A stretch of 64,000 nucleotides of DNA from Gammaproteobacteria bacterium. GTDB taxonomy: Bacteria; Pseudomonadota; Gammaproteobacteria; Burkholderiales; Gallionellaceae. The stretch covers positions 372,001 to 436,000 of the forward strand of contig JAHJBC010000006.1 of NCBI GenBank assembly GCA_018813765.1, read 5' to 3'. Within the stretch, counting starts at the first letter, position 1, and each line of letters opens with the position of its first letter. The translations under genes and the position numbers were made by a program. Positions 57,915 to 64,000 of this stretch are shown in pieces. Under the pieces are notes generated by a model. It saw nothing but the letters and a program-made list of their open reading frames with translations. It did not search any database and was not told where the DNA came from.

Positions 57915-60305
57915 ATGAATACAGAGCAATTCAAAGTGGTGATTATCGGTGGCGGTCCCGGCGGTTTGTCGGCGGCCGTGCGTGCGACCGAGCTTGGTAT
58001 TTCCCACGTATTGCTGGAGGGTTCGCCCCACTTGGCGAATACGATCCGGCATTTCCAGAAAGGCAAGCTGGTGATGGCTGAGCCATCCCAACTGCCTTTG
58101 CGCAGTGCGCTGCCTTTTGGCGCGGGTGTGCGCGAACATATTCTGCAACAGTGGCGCGACGAGGTTGCCGCCAAGGCAGTGAACTGCCGCACGGACGCGA
58201 CGGTCACGGGCATTTCGGGGCGGCGCGGCGATTTTTGCATCACTCTGGCTGATGGCGAGCCGGTGAAGGCGGAGTGTGTGGTGCTTGCCATCGGCGTGCA
58301 GGGAAATATCCGCAAGCTGGATGTGCCGGGCGAGAATTTGCCCGGCGTTCAATACCATCTGGACGATCCTGATGAATTCGCCAATGAAACCATTGTCGTT
58401 GTGGGCGGCGGCGATGCGGGCGTCGAGAACGCGTTGGCTTTGTGCGACAGGAATCGGGTCATTTTGATCAACAGACAGGATGAATTCAGCAACTGCAGGG
58501 AAGCCAACTTCGATCTGCTGATGGCGGCGGTATCCGAAGGCAGGATGGAGATACGTGTGAACACCTGGACCGAGCAGGTGGTGGAAACCGGGGGGGGATA
58601 TCCGCTGTTGTTTGTCGCGCAGACCCCGCAGGGCAAGGAAAAGATCGCATGCCATCGCGTCATCGCCCGCCTGGGGGCGGTTCCGCCGCGCAAGCTGCTG
58701 GAGAGTTTCGGCATCCGCATCCCCAATTCGGACATGAGTTCGGTGCCGCAGATCAACGAGCGTTACGAATCCAACGTTCCCGGTCTTTACATCGTCGGGG
58801 CGCTGGCCGGTTATTCGCTGATCAAACAGGCGATCAATCAGGGTTGCGAAGCGATCGAATATATCCTCGGGCTCGAGGTCGAGCCTGCGGATGAAGGCAT
58901 GCTGCGGGAAAGATTTGCCCATGTGCGCAGGGTCGGCTCGGTGAACGAGGGTATTGAGCTGGTCAAGGAGAATGCCGCTCACTTCGAGGTGCTGAACTCG
59001 CTCCAGTTGCGCGAACTGGTGCAGCACAGCCAGTTGCGCGATTTTTTGCCGGGGGAAGTGGTTTTCGAACGCAACGATTACAGCAACAGCTTCTTTTCCA
59101 TCCTTTCCGGTTCGGTAAGCATCGAGACGGAAGACGAGGAGGGGAGCGTGGCGAACTTCATCCTGTCAGCCGGGAATTTCTTTGGCGAGATGGGTTTGCT
59201 GTCAGGCCGCCGCCGATCCGGCACTGTCATTGCAGGCGATGATTGCGTCCTGCTGGAAACGCCGCGCCGCTACATGCTCAACCTGCTGAACTCTTCGACG
59301 GCGGTACGCCGGAAGCTGGATGAAGTCGCGCTGAAACGCATCGTACAAACTTACCTTGATGCGGGACTGTCGGAAAGCGAGCTGGATTATCTGGTGCATG
59401 ATGCCAAGCTCAAGTGCTACTGCGTTGGCGAAACGATTTTCAAGGAAGGAGACAAGGCGGACGGCCTGTACATGATACGCCGTGGCTCGGTGACGGTTTC
59501 CCGCCTGATCTCGGGTAAGGAGGTCGTGCTGGCCTATGTTTCTGCGGGAAACTATGTGGGTGAGATGGGTCTGGTATCGAACAGTCCGCGCTCGGCCACC
59601 GTCAGGGCCGCCTCGCCAACCGAGGTGGTGTTGCTGGAGGCAGAGCGGGTGAAATCCGTTCTTGAGCGCAACTCATCCATCCGCTGCAAGGTTGATGGCC
59701 GTTACCTCGAGCATGTGCATTCCGGCGAAACCGGGCCCCTGCTCGAGCACGCCGGCATGGTGAAATTCCTGCTCGATCAGGGCGTGGGCGAAGCGACCGA
59801 TGTGTTGCTGATCGATTATTCGCGCTGCATCCGCTGCAACAACTGTGAAAAAGCCTGCGCCGATGTGAATGGCGGCGCTTCCCGTTTGAACAGCAAAGCC
59901 GGAGCAACGTACGAATATCTTCATCTGCCCGCGTCTTGCCGCCACTGTGAACATCCGCATTGCATGAAGGATTGTCCGCCCGATGCCATCCACCGCTCGG
60001 TCAACGGCGAGGTTTTTATCGGCGACAGTTGCGTCGGTTGCGGCAACTGCCAGCGCAATTGCCCCTACGACGTTATCCAGATGGTGTCCACAACCGAGCA
60101 TCCGCAACCCACCTGGTGGCAGGTATTGTTCGGGCAGGCAGCAACGACCGGGAAAACGGAAAATTCGAACGAGCCGAAAAAAGCGGTGAAGTGCGATATG
60201 TGCAAGGAAATCATCGCGGGGCCTGCCTGCGTCCGCCTCTGTCCGACGGGGGCAGCGATGCGTGTCAGCCCGGAAGCCCTGCTTGGTTTCATGAAAGAAT
60301 CGTGA
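57915..60305 (+). CDS. Flavoprotein - 2x cyclic-nucleotide-binding - 4x[4Fe-4S] fusion
   Basis: About 796 residues, no export signal. Residues 1-320: thioredoxin-reductase-like fold with FAD motif VVIIGGGPGGLSAA and NAD(P) motif VVVVGGGDAGVENAL, but no CxxC redox pair, so more like ferredoxin-NAD(P) reductases. About 370-490 and 500-610: two cNMP-binding domains, each with a phosphate-binding cassette (FFGEMGLLSGRRRSGTV; YVGEMGLVSNSPRSATV). About 640-790: ferredoxin region with CIRCNNCEKAC, CRHCEHPHCMKDC, CVGCGNCQRNC and CDMC..CVRLC, i.e. ligands for four [4Fe-4S] clusters as in HybA/DmsB-type subunits. Start set at MNTEQF, where the flavin fold begins. First gene of a three-gene operon. Confidence 0.9.
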   Translation: MNTEQFKVVIIGGGPGGLSAAVRATELGISHVLLEGSPHLANTIRHFQKGKLVMAEPSQLPLRSALPFGAGVREHILQQWRDEVAAKAVNCRTDATVTGISGRRGDFCITLADGEPVKAECVVLAIGVQGNIRKLDVPGENLPGVQYHLDDPDEFANETIVVVGGGDAGVENALALCDRNRVILINRQDEFSNCREANFDLLMAAVSEGRMEIRVNTWTEQVVETGGGYPLLFVAQTPQGKEKIACHRVIARLGAVPPRKLLESFGIRIPNSDMSSVPQINERYESNVPGLYIVGALAGYSLIKQAINQGCEAIEYILGLEVEPADEGMLRERFAHVRRVGSVNEGIELVKENAAHFEVLNSLQLRELVQHSQLRDFLPGEVVFERNDYSNSFFSILSGSVSIETEDEEGSVANFILSAGNFFGEMGLLSGRRRSGTVIAGDDCVLLETPRRYMLNLLNSSTAVRRKLDEVALKRIVQTYLDAGLSESELDYLVHDAKLKCYCVGETIFKEGDKADGLYMIRRGSVTVSRLISGKEVVLAYVSAGNYVGEMGLVSNSPRSATVRAASPTEVVLLEAERVKSVLERNSSIRCKVDGRYLEHVHSGETGPLLEHAGMVKFLLDQGVGEATDVLLIDYSRCIRCNNCEKACADVNGGASRLNSKAGATYEYLHLPASCRHCEHPHCMKDCPPDAIHRSVNGEVFIGDSCVGCGNCQRNCPYDVIQMVSTTEHPQPTWWQVLFGQAATTGKTENSNEPKKAVKCDMCKEIIAGPACVRLCPTGAAMRVSPEALLGFMKES

Positions 60306-60337
60306 GCGGCATGCAGCATTCTGAATCGAGGTGACAA

Positions 60338-61297
60338 ATGGATCTGGTGCAAAGACCCAACGTATTGAGATACAACAAAGGCCGTTACTTGAAGCTGGGC
60401 GGCTGGCTTGTTCTGCTGGCGGTGGCCGGGTACGTGTTGTTTGATCCGGTAGCAACGGAGTCGCACGGCGGCACGCCGATGGGATATGTGCTGGGCATAC
60501 TCTCACTGCTGATCGTGTTCCTGCTGTTCTGGTACGGTATCCATAAGCGCCACCCGGTTTCCGACCGGAACAGGCGGATCTCGGAAAGAAGGAAACCCGA
60601 AGGATGGGATTCGGACGTTGCTTCAGTTCGCAGGGAACAGCGCAGGAATTCCAATCCGCAACAGAGTTGGCGTTACGGCCAGACCCAGCAAGGATGGCTC
60701 TCGCTGCATATCAATCTCGGCGGGGCGCTTGTTGTTCTGGCCACCCTGCATACCGGTTTTGAATTCGGCTGGAATGTGCACACGTTGAGCTACGGACTGA
60801 TGATGATCGTGATCGCGAGCGGATTCTATGGTTTGTATGCCTACCTCAATTACCCGCGCCTGATTACCGACAACATGGAAGAAGATACGCTGGAGAGCTT
60901 GTTGTTCAAGATCGACGACCTGGATGAGCAGGCGAGGGTCAGGGCGCTCGATCTGCCGGATGACGTGAATGAACTGGTTTTCGATTCGCGGCAGGGGACG
61001 ACGATAGGGGGCGGTCTCATGCAGCAGATATTTGGAAAACAATCGCACTGTCCGACAGCGTTTGCGGTTCGGCAGATTCGCCGGCTCGGACAAAAATACA
61101 TTGCCGACGAGCAGCCAAAATTCATGCGGGAGCTCTACCTGTTGCTGCTGCGCAAGGAGCGTCTGGTTGAAAGGGCGCGCAAGGCCGTCATGTTGCAAGC
61201 CCGGTTGAATGCCTGGTTGTATTTGCATGTTCCGCTGGCTATCGCATTGCTGGCGGCATTGGCGGTGCATGTCCTGTCGGTTTTATTCTTCTGGTGA
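60338..61297 (+). CDS. b-type cytochrome-like membrane protein
   Basis: 319 residues. Membrane segments at about 19-40, 49-68, 120-145, 150-172 and 292-318. Candidate heme ligands lie in them: His in SLHINLGG, TLHTGFE, NVHTLS, YLHVPLA and AVHVLS. A charged cytoplasmic/periplasmic loop (about 175-285) is of unknown fold. The pattern suggests a di-heme quinone- or iron-sulfur-linked cytochrome b, like those joining ferredoxin subunits to periplasmic carriers. Thirty-two bases after the flavoprotein gene, with GAGGTGA as ribosome site. Confidence 0.8.
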   Translation: MDLVQRPNVLRYNKGRYLKLGGWLVLLAVAGYVLFDPVATESHGGTPMGYVLGILSLLIVFLLFWYGIHKRHPVSDRNRRISERRKPEGWDSDVASVRREQRRNSNPQQSWRYGQTQQGWLSLHINLGGALVVLATLHTGFEFGWNVHTLSYGLMMIVIASGFYGLYAYLNYPRLITDNMEEDTLESLLFKIDDLDEQARVRALDLPDDVNELVFDSRQGTTIGGGLMQQIFGKQSHCPTAFAVRQIRRLGQKYIADEQPKFMRELYLLLLRKERLVERARKAVMLQARLNAWLYLHVPLAIALLAALAVHVLSVLFFW

Positions 61298-61302
61298 CGT
61301 TC

Positions 61303-62976
61303 ATGATCTCCTGTTTGCTGGTTCATCTGTCCCGCAACGCGCAGGGTCTGTCGGTTCGCAAGGAAACTGTCGTTTCCGGCGAATCGCTGACTATCGGCAG
61401 GGGCGCCGATTGCAAGATACATTTGCAGGATCATCAGGTGTATCTGCATCATGCAACGATCAAACGCTCCGATGACGGGGTGATTTATCTGGAGAGCGAA
61501 AGGAACGCAGGGATCAGTCTTAACGGGTTGATCGGGCAAAGCGTGGCGCTTTCGGTCGGCGCCCGCATCGAGATCGGCCCGTACCAGATGGAAGTCTTGC
61601 CGCCGCCCGATGGCTATGACATCGGCTTGTCCGTCGAATTGCTGCAATCCCACCAGCTTGAGCGTGCAGCAGCGAAAATGCAGCGCCAGGGGATGACGAT
61701 CGGGGCGCTGGGGATCAGCAAACGCAAACTGGGTGCGGCGCTCGTCGTATTCATTTTGTTTGCGTTCCTGCTGGTGCCGTTGTTGCCCAAAGCCTTTTCC
61801 GGGATTGACCAGTGGCAATCCGCATCCCATATCAGTCTGGCCGCTTCCTGGAGCGCAGGAGATCTGAGCGCCGGTCATGCCGTGTTTGGCGCGAAATGCA
61901 CCGTATGCCATCAGCAAGCCTTCCGTGAAGTCGGCGACGGTGTCTGCACCGGTTGCCACAAGAACATCACCGGCGAAGCGGACAGCCGCCATGAACACAA
62001 TGTCATGCCGGACACAATGCATTGCCACGATTGCCACAAAGACCATAAGGGGAAGAGCGGCCTGGCAATGCCGGGATCTTCCCGTTGCGTGGAGTGTCAT
62101 GCCGGACTCAAGCAAAGTAAGGATGACACGCAATATGCGGATGCGGCGGATTTTGGCAAGAAGCATCCGGTCTTTCGCATCGGGATGGCAAAAGTCGGCG
62201 GCGGCGTTAATCTGGTTGCGCCGGACGATAAGGCATCCCTGATAGACAAGACCGGGCTCAAGCTTTCCCACAAGATTCATATGGCGGAGAAAGGCATTGC
62301 CGGTGCCCGGAGCGATATTGTGATGAAGTGTCGGGATTGTCACCGGCTCGAAGATTCAGGCGAGCACTTTGCCCCCATCGAGATGAAGCGGGACTGCCAG
62401 CAATCGGGTTGCCATCGCCTCTATTACGGCGAGCCGGTAGACGGCAGGGCGTTGCACGGTCCGGTGAGCAGCGTGACGCAATACGTTCGCGATTTTTATT
62501 TCAACGAAATCTCGACGCAGTCCGGGATGCCGCATCCAGAATGCAGGCAGTTAAAAGGAAGAGCTGAGCAAAGAATGCTTGATTGCGTCAACATTCTCGC
62601 CCAGCAGACTCTGGCTAGCTCGGTGTTCAGGAAAGACATGGGCTGCGGCGAGTGCCATGAGATCACCCAATTGGGCGACACGCCGGCGGATTGGCAATTC
62701 GCGCCGGTGAAAATAGCGCGGGACTGGTATCCGACTTCGGTCTTTTCGCATGCAAAGCATAATGCGACGGAATGCATCGCATGCCACGACAAGAAAAATT
62801 CCTCGTCGAGCGCCGATATTTCCATGCCCGACATCGAAAAATGCCGCGAGTGCCATACCGGCGAGAATGCAGTGAAATACAAGGTAGCCAGCGGTTGCGA
62901 TTCCTGCCACCAATTCCATGGCACGGGAAAGCATGTCTGGAAAAAACAGCAGGAACCGGTCGCGGTGCGGAAGTGA
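61303..62976 (+). CDS. FHA - transmembrane - multiheme cytochrome c
   Basis: 557 residues. N-terminal FHA-like fold (about 1-105) with LTIGRGADCKIHLQ and HHATI, but the usual phosphothreonine-binding Ser is not where expected (VYLHH in place of VSR-x-H). One membrane segment (about 140-162), so the C-terminus is periplasmic. It carries nine CxxCH heme sites (CTVCH, CTGCH, CHDCH, CVECH, CRDCH, CGECH, CIACH, CRECH, CDSCH) plus one CQQSGCH (Cx4CH). Start ATG at 61303; a GTG at 61294 overlaps the previous stop. Third gene of the operon; should accept electrons from the cytochrome b. Confidence 0.88.
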   Translation: MISCLLVHLSRNAQGLSVRKETVVSGESLTIGRGADCKIHLQDHQVYLHHATIKRSDDGVIYLESERNAGISLNGLIGQSVALSVGARIEIGPYQMEVLPPPDGYDIGLSVELLQSHQLERAAAKMQRQGMTIGALGISKRKLGAALVVFILFAFLLVPLLPKAFSGIDQWQSASHISLAASWSAGDLSAGHAVFGAKCTVCHQQAFREVGDGVCTGCHKNITGEADSRHEHNVMPDTMHCHDCHKDHKGKSGLAMPGSSRCVECHAGLKQSKDDTQYADAADFGKKHPVFRIGMAKVGGGVNLVAPDDKASLIDKTGLKLSHKIHMAEKGIAGARSDIVMKCRDCHRLEDSGEHFAPIEMKRDCQQSGCHRLYYGEPVDGRALHGPVSSVTQYVRDFYFNEISTQSGMPHPECRQLKGRAEQRMLDCVNILAQQTLASSVFRKDMGCGECHEITQLGDTPADWQFAPVKIARDWYPTSVFSHAKHNATECIACHDKKNSSSSADISMPDIEKCRECHTGENAVKYKVASGCDSCHQFHGTGKHVWKKQQEPVAVRK

Positions 62977-63035
62977 CACAGGGTGCGAAGGCTCGCCGGC
63001 AGGGCGCTTGCATCCTGCTCTGCAGAGTTCCTCTG

Positions 63036-63569
63036 TCAGATGGATTCGGCGTTTCCTTTCGCTTTCAGCAACACCCTTACCGCTCCGCCGCCGCCCGCAT
63101 TCGGCGGTGCTTCGCAGAACGCCAGCACTTGCGCATGCTGCGTCAGCCAGTGGCGCGTATTCACTTTTAATATCCCGTCGCGTCCCTCGCTGCGCCAGCC
63201 CTTGCCGTGAATGACGTTGACGCAGCGCAGCCCGCGTTGCCCGGCCTGATGCAGGAATTCCGCCAGCAATCTTCTGGCTTCGTCGTTGGTGAGACCATGC
63301 AGGTCGAGTTCGTCCTCTATCGGCCATCTGCTGCGGCGCAGGTCGCGCAGGGTCATGCGGCTGATGCCGTTGCGCAGGAATTCGGTGATGGCAGTGTCGC
63401 CCGCGCCATGGTCGGAGAGGGTGTCGGGGATGGGGGAGGTGAGTGCGGCAGAGATGGGCGCTCTGCGCGGTTTCGGTTTGGGGGTGATGCGGTCCGGAGG
63501 CGGGAGCGGGGTGACGCCTTCCAGCGCCTGCCGGAACAAGTCTGTGTCCTGTTCCGGCTTTTCTTTCAC
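63036..63569 (-). CDS. Smr-domain protein
   Basis: 177 residues. Pro-rich N-terminus, then an Smr domain (about 85-175) with ELDLHGLTNDEARRLLAEFL and VNVIHGKGWRSEGRDGILK, the hallmarks of MutS2-type Smr nicking endonuclease domains. Stand-alone Smr proteins are thought to act in mRNA or DNA cleavage. Convergent with the cytochrome operon. Confidence 0.9.
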   Translation of the reverse strand: MKEKPEQDTDLFRQALEGVTPLPPPDRITPKPKPRRAPISAALTSPIPDTLSDHGAGDTAITEFLRNGISRMTLRDLRRSRWPIEDELDLHGLTNDEARRLLAEFLHQAGQRGLRCVNVIHGKGWRSEGRDGILKVNTRHWLTQHAQVLAFCEAPPNAGGGGAVRVLLKAKGNAESI

Positions 63570-63578
63570 GCGCTGCCT

Positions 63579-64000
<422 letters not shown>

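Overview
The window reads as chromosome of a Gram-negative betaproteobacterium, most likely of the Gallionellaceae/Nitrosomonadales type. This is inferred, not proven, from a classical beta-type porin, a PEP-CTERM protein, a DbpA helicase, a sulfide:quinone-reductase-like flavoprotein, a periplasmic multiheme cytochrome and many cyclic-di-GMP and PAS sensor proteins. Base composition is mostly GC-rich. The stretch of about 22.7-27.9 kb is clearly more AT-rich and looks acquired. No tRNA, rRNA or CRISPR array was seen.

Layout. 0-11 kb: a truncated Sel1/beta-barrel protein, a 1377-residue hybrid histidine kinase, a Cache-PAS sensor coupled to a DUF2007 protein, a fumarylacetoacetase-family enzyme, an S24-like protein, an exported rhodanese, a ferredoxin and a CZB-like protein. 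11-22.6 kb: a PEP-CTERM protein, a DUF3592 membrane protein, a 1903-residue kinase-ATPase-GAF-GGDEF-EAL protein and a beta-helix lipoprotein, interleaved with broken copies of neighbouring genes. 22.7-31.3 kb: an accessory region with a five-gene, AT-rich, defence-like operon (PD-(D/E)XK-like protein, three unknowns, metallophosphoesterase), a methyltransferase whose 3' end is present three times, and a string of toxin-antitoxin-type genes. 31.3-47.5 kb: a phospholipid gene set (CdsA, PlsC, CDP-alcohol transferase), a radical SAM protein, the SQR-like flavoprotein with a 53-residue partner, a GT2 glycosyltransferase coupled to a beta-barrel, a YjbQ protein, a thioredoxin-HEAT protein, a Ca/Na antiporter, DbpA, an RNase D-like exonuclease, and a GlxA-type regulator divergent from two small enzymes. 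47.5-57.1 kb: an HTH-ferredoxin-reductase fusion, two diguanylate cyclases, a GDSL lipoprotein esterase, a CPA1 antiporter with a cyclic-nucleotide domain, and a porin. 57.9-63 kb: a three-gene electron-transfer operon. 63-64 kb: an Smr protein and the end of trxB.

Two loci are the strongest candidates for undescribed systems. The first is 57.9-63.0 kb. It encodes an NAD(P)H-type flavoprotein fused to two cyclic-nucleotide-binding domains and four [4Fe-4S] ferredoxin motifs, then a b-type membrane protein, then an FHA-TM-multiheme cytochrome c. Together they look like a cyclic-nucleotide-gated route for electrons from the cytoplasm across the inner membrane. The second is the operon at 23.5-27.8 kb. 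It is flanked by repeats of a methyltransferase 3' end, bears a perfect 34-bp palindrome at one edge and a pentanucleotide tract at its 5' end, and contains a nuclease-like protein.

The window is also rich in small palindromic elements. Five copies of a ~125-bp inverted-repeat element lie between genes. Four copies of a ~55-bp palindrome have conserved arms, and their central hairpins differ in sequence but stay self-complementary; these copies sit inside other repeats.
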